From assembly GCA_020205615.1 (NCBI GenBank), contig CM035151.1, positions 17,772,322 through 17,836,321 on the forward strand: a DNA stretch of 64,000 nt, written 5' to 3'. Both the position numbers and the translations under genes were made by a program. Each line of letters opens with the position of its first letter. Position 1 is the first letter of the stretch. Origin of the DNA: Panax quinquefolius. Its lineage: Eukaryota; Streptophyta; Magnoliopsida; Apiales; Araliaceae. Positions 1-11,689 of this stretch are shown here, one piece after another. Below the pieces are notes generated by a model that saw only the letters and a list, made by a program, of their open reading frames with translations, searched no databases and had not been told where the DNA came from.

Positions 1-771
1 CTGGAAAAATTTGAAATGATAATTTGATGAGTTTTCTAGATTGTGTCCAAAAATGGCGATTTTTGGATGTATAGATTAAGAGTTATGGATTTTATGAGAA
101 AAGACTATTTTAAAAGTAAACCCTTATAACTCCTTGTGGTTAACTCCAAAATTGGTGAAATTTTTATTGAGAGTACATGTATATAACAGGAGTATACCCT
201 ATAAATTTCGGAATTTTTGGACAAAAGTATAATTTATGATAAATATCTAAATATTCGGCAGTTTTAGCCATATGAAAAATAGTAAATGAATTTTAAAAAT
301 TCTGAGAAAAATATATGTTCAAGATGGGACTATATTCTGCTAAATCCCAGAAAAGAAATATTTTTGGGACTGATTTGGTATTTTTCATGAAAATGAACTA
401 GTTATGAGTAAATGAATTAAATATGTTATGTGAAGTAACAAAATTGGAAAATATGATTTTATGGCTAGAAAATCCTATATAAGGTTTATGTAGATTTTTG
501 ATGAGTAATTTGATTATTGGTGATGAAATCTTATAAGTATGACATTTTGAATGATTAAAAGCATTATTTGGAAAAGTATAAACAATTAAATGTAATTGTT
601 TATAAGTTTAAGTGATTAAAATATTGTTATAGTATTAATGATATTAGATTATGATTTTATTAAGTGATTGATAATGTCCGGATAAATTTAAAGTTTTTAA
701 TATTTATCCTTGATTTAGTTTGATTAATGCTTATAATATTGTCATCATCCTCATATTTATATTGTGTTAAA

Positions 772-1365
772 AGTCATCTTTAGCCAGTAGTGCATAGATG
801 GACTTTTTGTATGATTACGATAGGGATTATTCTAAGATAATCATGATAGTAATGTTACAAATGATGTGAAAAAAAGTCCTCGTTGGCCGTAGTGCGTTGA
901 TGGGACGAGTTTTTGGTATGATTATGGCTATGGATTCTTCTTGACCAAGGTGCAAAGATGAATTATTTTATAGCATGATCAGGACCGTTGATAAAAATAC
1001 GATTATATTTGGCCCGTAGTGCATGGATAATTTGTGGTTGTGATACTAATGAAAAAGTCCTCATTGGCCCGTAGTGCATTGATGGACAGTTTTTGGTATG
1101 ATTATGGCTATGGATTCTCTTCAGCCAAGGGTGCAAAGATGAATTGTTTTATGGCATGATCAGGACCGTTGATGAAAACACGATTATCTTTGGCCCGTAG
1201 TGCATGGATAATTCGTGGTTGTGATACTAAAGAATATCCTTGTCCTGTAGTGCAGGGATGATTCGATGATGTGGATTATTTATTGAGCTGAGTCTCAGCA
1301 ATGAAATATTAATTCATGGATGTGATAATAATGAATATCTTTGACCGTAGTGCAAAGATGATTTA
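772..1365 (+). other. Array of nine stem-loops with conserved GGCCCGTAGTGCA-type loop
   Basis: Nine units occur at roughly 772, 873, 928, 1005, 1054, 1114, 1183, 1234 and 1337. Each has a core related to TTGGCCCGTAGTGCA flanked by complementary arms. The arms differ between units while still pairing: ATTATC/GATAAT, ATCTTTG/CAAAGAT, GTCC+TCA/TGA+T+GGAC, AAAAGTC+ATCT/AGAT+G+GACTTTT, GAAT+ATCC/GGAT+G+ATTC. Seven units keep the CCGTAGTGC-like loop and two carry a GACCAAGGTGC variant. The array lies in the sense orientation of the LTR. What it does is unknown. Confidence 0.75.
871..1231 (+). repeat. Tandem duplication of ~181-bp unit inside the LTR
   Basis: Two adjacent copies, about 871-1051 and 1052-1231, both begin AAAAAGTCCTC, pass through TATGATTATGGCTATGGATTC and GCATGATCAGGACCGTTGAT, and end GTGGTTGTGATACTAA. 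They differ by scattered substitutions and by small indels near CAG/CTG sites. Each copy contains three of the GTAGTGCA or GGTGCA hairpin units, so the duplication multiplied the hairpin array. Confidence 0.85.
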
Positions 1366-2532
1366 ATGATTACGAGCATGAATTGTGATTTGGTATAACC
1401 ATGATTTTTGATGTTTCAGGTGAAGATATGTGATGAAATTATCTTCGTCCTGGTGCGAAAAGGAATTTAGAATCACAATTATGATTATGAGTTATTCATA
1501 TGATTGTGGACAGGAATTGTTGATTGATGTTATAGGGATAAAACATTATTGGTGGACTTTTAACATGGAGAATATAATAAACCTGATGGTCTGTTTGACT
1601 CTTCTAATGGATTGCTCGTTCCGCTGCAACTATGGTTGAAAAGTTTTATCATCTACCATATGTTCCAAATCTCTGATTTATTATTGATGAAAGTTGTTGA
1701 TAATTTAATTATCTTTAGTCATGATATTCTTTATTGAAATTTAGTTGTGCTCACACCCTTTTCGCTTAACAATTCCTTTGGTGTAATAAGAGTGTTCTTG
1801 GTGAGAGTGTTCACGGGTCGAGCGGGGATAACGAGGGAATAGAACGGTGGTCTCTAGTTTGTGAAGGTTCTCTCTAAACAAGATAGAAAAGTGTGTTGTA
1901 TTCTATACAACATTTAGTAGTTATATTTGGTGAATCAAATAGGGTGGGGTGAACCCAACTTTGGAAGGTGTTTTGTCACTATCATACAAGATGTCTAATG
2001 ACATACAACCTCGTGTTATCATAAGACGGGGTTATGCGCATCCACTCATCGAGTATATCTACGGCACTACCTATATGATCTTGGAGTTGATTTAAAATAT
2101 AATATTCACTTGAAAAGCAAAGTGGAGATAGTTATATGTCAAGAGAAGATTCACCATTGGAAAGAAGATGATAGTAATCTTCTCATTTTTCTTTGGGGTC
2201 TATTAGATCAACCAAGGATAATTTCGTGGTCATATGATATCTATTATAACCTGCACGCACGGCCTCCCATATACGAAGGTTTCTTGAGCACTTCCCAAAG
2301 ATTTTAATTTCTAAAATAGTTTTTGACTATACTTTTATGTAAAGTACCATTGTAAAGTTGTGGTCGAGGCACCATGAGAGTTGCATACATTTGTATTAAA
2401 ACTCACAGTTAACTGTGGTTGTATTCTATACGACAGCTCAACAGTTGTATAAATGAAGTTGTATTTAAATTTTGTACCATGTATCTGGCGACTCAGAATG
2501 GGTGATGTATACTTAATTTTGGGGGCGTCACA

Positions 2533-3686
2533 TTATGGCTATATTAAGTCGAAACCTAAAATGTTCTAAAGGAATATGAAAGTTTCTTGGAAATGAGAAT
2601 ATCTGTTCTGACGTATGTAAACGTATAATATCTATACAGGTTATGTGACATGAATATGTGGCTAACGTGAGCATATATGTGAACATAACTATGTAGGATT
2701 CGTGAAGTGAAGTTAAACTAAAGTTTATATCGATAGTCACCGCGCAAGGCAAGTTTTCTCAATATATTTCTGTGTTTACTTGTCTTATGTTTACAAGTAT
2801 GTGAGCATTTATGATTTGTTAAATGATACTTTGTGAATGCTTAAAGTCAATATATGACTAAGGTGGTTTGAGTTGTAGAACTCAATTTGTTTAAAGCATG
2901 TGATATGCAGATGATGATATGTTGAGAATATTTAAAGTATGATTTAAATATGAAGGAATATGTTACGTGATGCATGATAGACTGTTAAATTTATTGAGTT
3001 GTCGAGCTCAATCTTGCAAAAATAAATTTTTTGCAGGTTCAAGATTCAATGTTATAACACATGTTTTCTAGATAATATGGATAAGAGAATAAGTAAGGGA
3101 ATACTATTTTCTTAATTTGGTTAAAATTTAGATAGTATTATGATACTGTTGTACAGGATATAGATGTGTAAATTTCTGAAGTATTCAATTAATGTAGAAT
3201 ATTTGTTTAGAATATGTTGTGATGATTTCTTTATAATGTAAAGCATTATAATCGTAATATTATACAAGAAAGATTGTATATTAAGAATGAGTTTGCAATT
3301 ACTCATAAGTACACTGATAAAAGGTATCATTCAATGAAAATGATTCCGCGGTATATATAATTGTAAAGGTTGCGATTCAAGGAACGAATGAAAGACAGAA
3401 GGAAAAGTTTTTAATTATTCCAAAAATTTCAGTTATTATTTCATCCTAGTATCACATAAAGTTAAATCAATATAGTTTTTGACGCACAAGATCGGGAAGA
3501 GAAATAGACCCGATTTTGATGTCGTTACAGCGCTACTTCTTTATTTAAGTTTGAACTTTAATCTGCCCCCGCGTCGCAGCGGTTCTTCCATGTCAACTTA
3601 GTTGCAAAGCATCTGTTACCTTTTAGGTATGGGTACTCACCTAAGATGAAAGTCTCATTTCGCTTCAAAGAAAAAAATCAAGAGAG
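2533..3686. other. Spacer, no gene recognised
   Basis: AT-rich sequence between the gypsy LTR and the hAT element. I see no splice-supported reading frame, RNA gene or terminal repeat. The only reading frame of note on the minus strand (3121-3330) is low-complexity and hydrophobic and is not supported as a gene. Confidence 0.6.
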
Positions 3687-3694
3687 CTAACTAT

Positions 3695-4812
3695 TAGGGG
3701 TGCTCATCGGTAAAAAACCGAACCGGTACCGAAAAAACCGAACCGATACCGAATCGAAAAATTAAAAAAATCAAGAAGCAGAATGCAGAGTCATAGAATA
3801 ACCTGGTTTGATCTGGTTAAATTCAAACACAAATCGATACCGGTTTTTTTTTGGTTCGATTTTCGGTTATACTGCATAATAATTAAATAATTTTTTTATA
3901 TTAACAAATTTTTTAAAACTAAGAAATGAGACTAGTAAATTACATTCTTACAAATACTAATTACAATTGTTAATCTTAGAGTATTTTTTTTTTCAAACAC
4001 ACTTGAGAAGAGTACAATACAATTTAGCTCACTCTCTTGTTAAGATGGCCTTCTTTTTTTAATATCTTTTAATTTTACTAATAGAGGAGGTTTCTCTAAA
4101 TTTTATCATATACAAAGTATGTATTCGAATATCATTGAACATATTTTCCCAAACTCCTTTCAAGGGAAAAAAAAGTTTTAATATATTAGTCCCTCTTTTA
4201 TCCTACAAAATGTGTCTCATTAACTATATTTTTTCATTAAAAAAATCTAACAATTAAATCACCACGTACTTTTTAAAATAAAAATAAATAGCTATTACTC
4301 ATGTATCAAATAATATAACAAAATAATAAAATTTATTAATAATTTAAATGATAGGATCCGTATGTTATTTTTTCTCTACTCATAAGTCATAATTAAACTT
4401 CAAATAAAAGTAATCATATTACTTTTTCCATGCATGACCAAGCACTAAGCAGTGACAATTAGTTGGTGTGACGAACTCTGAATACAAGAAGTGCAATCTG
4501 GACCGTCGATGTCATTACTTTCTCTCCCTTGATGGAGGATCACATGCAGACCATTTTGGTATGGGTGTACGTGGACCAATAGGGTGTCACCGCGAAAGGG
4601 GTTGAACTGCCTTCCTAATCGACACTGGCAAGCTATTTTTTCTTATTTGATTTTTTCAATTTTTCGGTATTTACCGAATTCAAAATTTTCATTACCGGTA
4701 CCGAAAAGTAAAAAAAAAAACCGAAAAATCGGTACTGAAAAAACCAAAACAGAAAAAAACCGATACCACCGATACCAGTTCGGTAAAAAATCGAATTTTT
4801 TGAGCACCCCTA
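3695..4812. mobile_element. Non-autonomous hAT element, complete, 1118 bp
   Basis: Perfect 12-bp terminal inverted repeats, TAGGGGTGCTCA at 3695-3706 and TGAGCACCCCTA at 4801-4812, are flanked by an exact 8-bp target duplication CTAACTAT (3687-3694 and 4813-4820). The 8-bp duplication is the hAT hallmark. Both subterminal regions are rich in ACCGAACCGGTACCGAAAA-type motifs in opposite orientations, probably transposase binding repeats. No hAT transposase domain is visible. The short plus-strand reading frame across the right end (4584-4958) runs out of the element and is not a gene. Confidence 0.92.
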
Positions 4813-5067
4813 CTAACTATCAACCAAGATGGATTTCTGAACAACTGGTAATTTTCTCGCATCAAAAGAAGAGCCCTATTAAGATTAAGAAATCAGTCTC
4901 AAGCCCAACTTCATACCAAGTTAAATTTATATTAAATTACCATCGTAAAATTTATTAATATTGATAAAAATTATTGAAGGATTTTATTTATTACATATTT
5001 ATCTAAAAAAATTATTACTAATATTTATTTACGTAATTATTAATTAAATAATTGACATAAATATTCG

Positions 5068-5068
<1 letters not shown>

Positions 5069-5096
<28 letters not shown>
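5069..5096. repeat. (TA)n microsatellite
   Basis: Uninterrupted TA dinucleotide run of about 28 bp in intergenic sequence. Confidence 0.95.
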
Positions 5097-5098
<2 letters not shown>

Positions 5099-6224
5099 CT
5101 AAATTATACAAAATGTAGATGTATAACGTTTAAACAATTGAACTGATGCGTACATGCATATGCACGTATATATGTATTAAATATCGTGTTTGGTGCCACT
5201 ACACATCCTCATATAATTGGATGATCTTTCATTTTTATTTTTTTTTCTTAAATTTTATAATTTTGTCCTTGTTCATAATTGGTCAAAAGACAAGCCTTTT
5301 CAGATGGTTATAGTCCATTAGAACTTGGGCCAACCCATAAGTCATCATCTCAATTCGGGCCTGGCAAAATTAATGCTGCTTGAACCTAGCAACAATGGAG
5401 AATACCAACATAGAAGCCATCCTATATATATCTCAAAATAGGAGGAGTCTTATTAACTTTTTATTTTCTTTAATAAATTGATATTTCTAACCCAGAGTTT
5501 ATCATTCTAGTGCAAATAATTTATATAATACACAATTGTATCAATGTTAATAAATATATATATATATATGTGTAGTTCGTTTGTCCGACAAAATGATTCA
5601 TGAACGAACTAGCTATGGCGACGATTAACATAGCCGATTCGTTGGAGAAATTTTTCATATGTATGTATTTTTGCCCTCCAATGGCAAACTTAGCCCTGAA
5701 AATATCATTTAGTATATTTTTTTAAGCTATTTATTTAACTTTATACATTTCTTGTCAGAAATTTTAATTTAAGAGGTAATTTATTATATAGATAGGGGTA
5801 AAAATGAAATTAAACATCAAGTGAGGTAAAGGCTAACCAAATGTTGGTACAAGTTACATCAAGCGATTATCCATTCCATTTTTAGGACAAAATTTGTCTA
5901 ATATGGGTCTAGTGTTCAATGGGCCAGGCCCTAGAGAACAACGAAATGGCAGTCCAAAGGCACATTAATCTGTGCAACCTAAACCATTAGCAGCCTAAGC
6001 TTGACCCAAATGTCTCATTTAATCAACATTTGTCATACACACTCATGCATGGATGATAATATTTTCAATATTTATTTTTAAAATAAAATATGTTATTTTC
6101 TCCGTTCAAACATTAAAAATACAATAATCAAATGATGATTGTTAAGTAAACTTCATGCGACTTTACTGTTGAAAAATATATATCCCTATTTTAAAACGAA
6201 TAGAGTATTTTGGATTCGATTATC

Positions 6225-6351
6225 ATGAAGTTAATTTCATGGTAAATTAATCGATTAACCGACTGATCTTGACAATACGTAGAAAAGATTATTTTTTGAT
6301 TCTATATATGTCGACATTGTATTGATCAATTGATCAAAATTAACTTCATGT
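6225..6351. mobile_element. Small MITE-like inverted repeat element
   Basis: Left arm CATGAAGTTAATTT with an adjacent TTAATCGATT is mirrored on the right by TTGATCAATTGATC followed by AATTAACTTCATG. The roughly 130-bp size and long imperfect arms suggest a MITE. A related copy lies near 31078-31200. The target duplication is not clear, so exact ends and superfamily are unassigned. Confidence 0.5.
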
Positions 6352-7289
6352 TCAAGCTTGTATTTGAAAATTCTAAAAAATGTAAATTTTAAAAAAAAAT
6401 CAAATCAAAGTCCAATCAGGAATCTCATTATGGGAATCGGGGTTTGTATTTATACATTTTGGATTGGCTGGTGCTAGTTCCACCAACCAAGAGAACACGT
6501 GTACATGTTGGAAAGTTGTAGTTAGGTACTGTACATCTAACCCAACTTGAATTTATTTTTTTTTAATAACACCAGCTGCTTTATTTTAGGATAAATTACA
6601 TATACTAGTACATTTTTATAAATAATTACAAAAATCATATCTCTATAAAATAATTACAAAAATAATATATTTTTTCATATTTATTTACAAAAATAATACA
6701 TTTAGATATCCTTTGATTGTGATTCACGATTATCTCCTTATATCTCGCAAACGAAGTAAAACTCCTACATATATTAAGTCTCGGCTTCACATCGCTCGCA
6801 AACGGTATGGCTCCTCCACGATCGCCACCAGCTATGGGGAGGAAAATTATCTTTCAGTTTCCAGCGCAAAAGTTCAACCAATGGCCTCACTCCATTAAAA
6901 GACTCTCTCGTAATGCCTAAAGATGTTGATGAGCCCCTATTAGTTCAAAAACATAGAACCCCTGCTCCTCTTTCTGAAACCTGGCAGGCTCATACACCAA
7001 AAGACTAAAAGATCATATGGTTTGGTTTGTGGGTCCGCCCATTTGTATGGTGTTTTGTGTGGCTCTCTTGGTGTTTGATAAAATGCATAAAAAGTGTATT
7101 TGGGAAGAGAGAAAGGTGATGAGATGGAGAAGGGAAAATGAAGTGTTGTGATAGCTTTTTGGGGCGTATTGGTGGGGATTTTAGGGAGGAAGACAGGAAG
7201 TTGGAGAGAGAAAAAGTGAGATTCTAGAAACATAGCAGCTTCTGAGTTCTGAGGCTTATTTGTAAAAAGCAAGCCGAATTTGAAAAGAG

Positions 7290-7830
7290 ATTGGTAACCA
7301 AATCTTCATACCAAGGTAACCAAACCTTCATCTCAAGGTTACCAATCCACCAAGTTCTCACCTGTTGTTCCTGGAGATCAAGGTAACCAATCCACACCTG
7401 CAGTTTTTTCATAGCGCAGTTGGTAACCAAACTTTCATCTCAAGGTTCTGAAGCTAATCATACTTAAGGTAAACAAACTTTTATACTAATAGTAACCAAA
7501 CTTTTATATACAAAGGTAACTAAACCGTCATACCAAGGTAACCAATCCACCTCCACACCATCGGCTTTTTTTCATATGCGAGTTGGTAACCAAACCTTCA
7601 CACCAAGGTAACCAAACCTTCATACCAAGGTAACCTTGGTATAAAAGTTTGGTTACCTTGGTATAAAAGTTTGGTTAACTTAGTATAAAAGTTTGGTTAC
7701 CTCAGTATAAAAGTTTGGTTACCTTGGTTACCAATGTTTGGTTACCTTGGTATAAAAGTTTGGTTACCTTAGTATAAAAGTTTGGTTACCTTGTTATAAA
7801 AGTTTGGTTGCTAATGATCTTCTCCTCTGC
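7290..7830. repeat. GGTAACCAAAC / GTTTGGTTACC repeat array with inversion point
   Basis: More than twenty degenerate copies of GGTAACCAAAC (forward from about 7290 to 7630) switch to GTTTGGTTACC (about 7633 to 7810), commonly spaced 15-25 bp with the linker TATAAAA or TTCATACC. The switch lies at a palindrome (arms 7622-7631 and 7633-7642). The same motif recurs in MULE-2 and MULE-3. Confidence 0.9.
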
Positions 7831-7970
7831 AGTATCTCGAGAATTTCCTTTTATTACCAGAAAATGGTTGCTCCCGCCACTACCGCCCCAACCTCTACCT
7901 CCACCGTCTTTGTAACCACCACTTGAGCCACCACCGCCATCTCCACCACCACCACCGAAAACGTGTTGGT
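7786..7970 (-). pseudogene. Glycine-rich protein-like reading frame carried in MULE-1
   Basis: Read on the minus strand, 7970 to about 7860 encodes a run dominated by glycine with Ser, Asp, Arg, Tyr and Trp (for example GGGGDGGGGSSGGYKDGG, then GWGGSGGSNH), then stays open into the GTTTGGTTACC repeat array until a stop at 7786-7788. Plant glycine-rich proteins have this composition, so it may be a captured exon fragment (Pack-MULE style). The same DNA in another frame gives a Trp/Arg-rich string, so composition alone could produce the pattern. No start codon or splice site was established. Confidence 0.4.
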
Positions 7971-8030
7971 TTTTTAGTGTCGCGTGTAATTAACCCTAAA
8001 AGTAAGTAAACAAGAAAAAGATAAAGAAAC

Positions 8031-8035
8031 TTACT
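8031..8035. repeat. 5-bp target-site duplication, left copy (TTACT)
   Basis: Immediately precedes the TG of the gypsy LTR. The identical pentamer follows the other LTR at 24427-24431. Confidence 0.93.
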
Positions 8036-10652
8036 TGTGACGCCCCCAAAATAGGTATACATCACCCATTCCGAGTTGTCAATACATGGTACAGAAACAA
8101 CTACAACTTTATTATTACAACAGTAAAACTGTGAGTTTGAATACAAATATTATCTTCTAGACAATATCTATACTCAAATAAATCCTCATCACATTTATTG
8201 ATACATTATTTTACAAAAATGGTGAGGACTACTAAACAACTCTCTAGAACCTTCATTCCATACTCAGAGCACTCGTACTACTTTCATTTATAATCTCGCC
8301 TCCCGAGAAGAAAAAATGGAACAAAAAGGAAAAGGGTGAGCTCAACTAGCCCAAAAAGAATATTATGACTAAGATAATATACAACAAATTATCGTTAGTC
8401 TTCAACAGGAAAAAATCTAATAGAATCTGATAGACAACAAGTTTTAAATCAATATTCGCATGATGAAATAATAATTCATTAGAAGAGTTAAGTAGAGAAT
8501 GCAAACTACTATCTTCTATGTATGAATTTAAAAGTTCATCGTCTATCTTTTATCCTGTAACATCAATCAATATATATCCGAATTAAATATTCATCTTTGC
8601 ACTACAGCCAAAGATATTCATCGATTAGTCGTCATGTTCATCTAAACACACATTCATCTTTGCACTATGGGCCAAAGATATTTATCGAAATCATTCATCT
8701 TTGCACTACGGGCCAAAGATATTCAATAATATCATCATTTTTAATCGAGGATGATGAAAATATTTTTAAAGAAACGAATCCAGTGAAACAAAATGACAAG
8801 GATTAAGGATTAAGGATTCGTACTTTGTTTTATCCATGTCCAAAAATACCTAAAAAAGAATCATAGTGGTGTAAAATTCAAGAATGATCAAAACATGGAT
8901 ACAATAAAAGCTAGTATCCACAATAGATATTTTAGATGAAAAGGGAAAATTTTTATTTTTCGATGAATAGTGCCGTATTCGTGAATAGTGTCGTATACGT
9001 GAATAGTGCCGTATACGTGAATAGTAACTCCGCCACCAAAAGTTCCAAATTTGATAAAAACTTCAGATCAATATTTCAACATAATGATATTGAAGAAATA
9101 ATATCATTGCGCAAAAAAAATATAATATCCCTTACCTCAAAAGATCAAGATTTTAAATTTGAAACACTTGGATATATCTTTATGACTTGAACTTGCACCG
9201 TATAACAATACTCACAAGAATACGCTCGATAATATAGAGAGAGAAAACTTTAGTTTCTGGTGTAATTTTCAATTCTAACCTAAGCACACTATTTATAGGA
9301 AAATGTTTAGAACACCAAAGCAGAAAATTTAATAAAATATAAATATATATATCAAAATTCCTACGCCACTCTTGAAATCTGATTTCAGCTCAATAAACAC
9401 ATGCCACCTTTTAGAAAAAGTAAGAAAAAACGTTTTTCTAATTTAAAATAATTTAAACTTCCAAAAATCAATTATTTCGGAGCTTCAGAACTTCAATAAT
9501 TCACAATAAATAACCCTTTTGTCAGAAAATTCAAAACTAGCATTTTTGTATAGGAAATTCAATTCTCTACAACTTTACAGAAGAAAATTTTTCCAAATTC
9601 CAAACAAAAATTGACCGAAATCAACAAACGGGCAATTTTACAAGCTATAATCAAATTTCAGTCAAGAAATGGGGTCCACCGACACATAAAACATGCTTTA
9701 AATATTTTTGGTAACAAAAATACTCCTCCTCCACATATACTCATATATCCCACATTCATCGTAAAAATATCATCATTATTATATTATTAAAATATAATAA
9801 TATATTTAAATGAATTATTTTATTAGAAAAGATAAAATTTTAATTTTCAACAATTGTCACATTAAAAATTTTCTCCATCTATATCCACATAAAATCAATA
9901 TTTTCCTCATCATATGAATCAATAATTAATTATTCACAAATAATATTACTGAGAATCACAATATTGACAAACTGAGGCGGTTCAGAGGAAGAGGGGCTTT
10001 TCAATAAGAATTTCTCCTTCTTGGCGCCGCAATTAGGTGACCAAACCTCTTCTTAGATGAGAACTTTCTAGACATTAATGAAGAATGTTATCTAATAATA
10101 TTATTCAAATAATATGAATTATTGCTTCAATAATGAAAATCTTGTGTAATGACAATTATTGAAAACAACAAAGAATATAAAATATCAACGCAAAGAATTA
10201 TTAAATCAATAAAATAAAAAATCGAATGAAGAATAATTCCGTAACCATTATTGAGTAGTGCCTTCTTACGTAAGAATCAATAATTGGTGCAATACTGAGT
10301 AATCTTCTTGTGTGTGTTAACCAAGAGTATTTTAACAAAGATAATACTTGTAATAACTACGTAGTTATTTTTAAACAACTTATATTTGTCATTTTTTCAT
10401 CCAATCGCTTTCCGTTATGGGGCCCATACATGGTCACTTGTGAGTCAGCACGAATATTCTACGTGCATACGAATATTCCACGACCATACGAATATTCCCC
10501 GACAACAATGAATATTTTATAACCATTTGCTTATTTTGAAATATTTGCGTATTTTACCCATAACTATCCACATTAATCAAATCAACCCTTAATATTTCAA
10601 AATAATAAATAGAGGAAATTAAATTTCATTAATAACAAGTTGGGGTCTTACA
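8036..10652 (-). mobile_element. 3' LTR of the gypsy element (2617 bp)
   Basis: Begins TGTGACGCCC and ends GGTCTTACA in plus orientation. It aligns along its whole length with 21825-24426. Being next to the polypurine tract makes it the 3' LTR of the minus-strand element. Differences from the other LTR include many short indels at CAG/CTG sites. Confidence 0.93.
8593..8720 (-). other. Three GTAGTGC-loop hairpins in the 3' LTR
   Basis: Units at 8593-8615, 8655-8679 and 8697-8720. In plus orientation each reads ATCTTTG, a 9- to 11-base loop such as CACTACGGGC, then CAAAGAT, a 7-bp stem. In the element's sense (minus) the loop reads GCCCGTAGTG, the same as the array at 772-1365. Confidence 0.85.
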
Positions 10653-10665
10653 ACCTCCCCTCCTT
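10653..10665 (-). other. Polypurine tract of the gypsy element
   Basis: On the minus strand AAGGAGGGGAGGT lies directly upstream of the 3' LTR start TGTAAGACCCC. This is the expected plus-strand DNA primer site. Confidence 0.88.
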
Positions 10666-10879
10666 ATAAAATTTCGTCCTCGAAATTGACGTACGATACA
10701 CAGTGTTTCAAAAGGTGAGGATACCTCGCTTTCATTTCCGTTTCAATTCCCGGGTCATTTCCTCTATAAAGCATGATTCCTCCACAAAACTTTAACTTGT
10801 GGTGTGACCTTTGTGCGTGGGACATATGTTCCTTCCTATCCAAGATCTTGTGGTACCTCTTCGTGACGTTAAGTCTTGA

Positions 10880-11676
10880 CTATCTCGTCTGGGTTCTAAC
10901 TCTATAACGTGGTTTGGGTCTTTCACATATTACGAAGTCTGGATATGTGAAACACATTATGAACACGAGACATACTTGAGGTAACGCGAGTCTATAGGCT
11001 ACATTTCCTACTCGGTCAAGAATTTGAAATGGACCGATAAATCGTGGGTTGAGCTTTCTTCTCTTCCCAAATCTTGTAACTCCCTTCCATGGAGCAACTC
11101 GCAACAATACATAATCCCTATACTAAATTCCACGTCCTTTCGATGAAGATCGCATAATAACTTTTTATCGATCTTGTGCCGTTTGTATACATTGTCGAAT
11201 CATTTGGATCTTTTCGGTGAGTCATACGTACTAACTCGGGTCCCAACAATGTTGCTTCACCCACCTCATCCCAATATATTGGAGAAGCGACACTTTCGTC
11301 CATATAATGCTTCAAATGGAGCCACACCTATACTTCTTGCTCGATAAGCTCGTTGTTGTAGGAGAATTCCACCAATGGTAAATACTTATCCCAAACCGCC
11401 CTTGAAGTCTAGGACACGAGTCTTAATAGATCTTCAAGAGTTTGAATAGTCCTCTCGATTGTTCAGTCCATTTGAGGATGGTATGCCGAATCAATAAATA
11501 ATCCGTGCCCATAGCTTTTTGCAAGCTAACCCAAAATCTTGAAGTGAATCTTGGGTCACGATCCGAAACTATGGATCTTGGCATGCCATGCAACCTCACA
11601 ATCTCATTTACATATATACTAGCAAGGCGTTTAAGGGAATAAGTCTCCGTGATCGGCAAGAAATGAGCGCAGACTT
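10880..11676 (-). pseudogene. gypsy integrase, core and C-terminal part
   Basis: Continuation of the integrase on the other side of the CACTA element. From 11659 the frame reads IVRLHGMPRSIVSDRDPRF, with the second catalytic Asp in SDRDP. A region near 11450 matches the third catalytic Glu segment but with a changed order of residues from indels. 11107-10880 is the C-terminal DNA-binding region (GVTRFGKRRKLNPRFIGPF, VAYRLALP). Integrase inserts the cDNA copy in host DNA. A chromodomain is not visible before the polypurine tract. Confidence 0.88.
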
Positions 11677-11689
11677 CACTACAACAAAA

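Larger units (their letters stand above)
1..2532 (+). mobile_element. Ty3/gypsy LTR (3' or solo LTR), cut by window start
   Basis: The right edge ends in GGGGGCGTCACA, the reverse complement of the TGTGACGCCCC terminus of the large gypsy element at 8036-24426. The adjoining 30 bases (CCATGTATC...CAGAATGGGTGATGTATAC) also match that element's LTR edge in inverted orientation, so this copy's sense is plus. No tRNA primer-binding site follows 2532, so it is a 3' LTR or a solo LTR and not a 5' LTR. The expected start (TGTAAGACCCC) is not in the window. The body contains the GGCCCGTAGTGCA hairpin units also found in the other LTRs but is otherwise quite diverged, so it is a sister subfamily. No coding sequence is recognisable. 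Confidence 0.75.
4821..6579. other. Spacer with microsatellite and MITE-like inverted repeat
   Basis: No gene recognised. It holds a TA dinucleotide run near 5069-5096, a shorter one near 5558-5570, and the small inverted-repeat element at about 6225-6351. Both strands are full of stops with no domain-like stretch. Confidence 0.6.

Noticed and set aside
772..1365. CRISPR-like array (regularly repeated GTAGTGCA units)
   Set aside because: Units are imperfect, irregularly spaced, inside a plant LTR, and have self-complementary arms rather than constant repeats with unique spacers.
1430..1639. 69-codon plus-strand frame in the first LTR
   Set aside because: No resemblance to any domain, inside LTR sequence; likely chance.
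4584..4958. 124-codon plus-strand frame at the right end of the hAT element
   Set aside because: It runs through the TIR and target duplication into flanking DNA and is Lys/Ser low-complexity; no domain.
6090..6212. Possible Stowaway relic (TCTCCGTTCAAACATT ... AAAACGAATAGAGTA)
   Set aside because: Left and right arms do not pair over more than a few bases.
7895..8146. Trp/Arg-rich frame on minus crossing the gypsy LTR edge
   Set aside because: It spans the gypsy/MULE junction and is the wrong-frame reading of GGT repeats.
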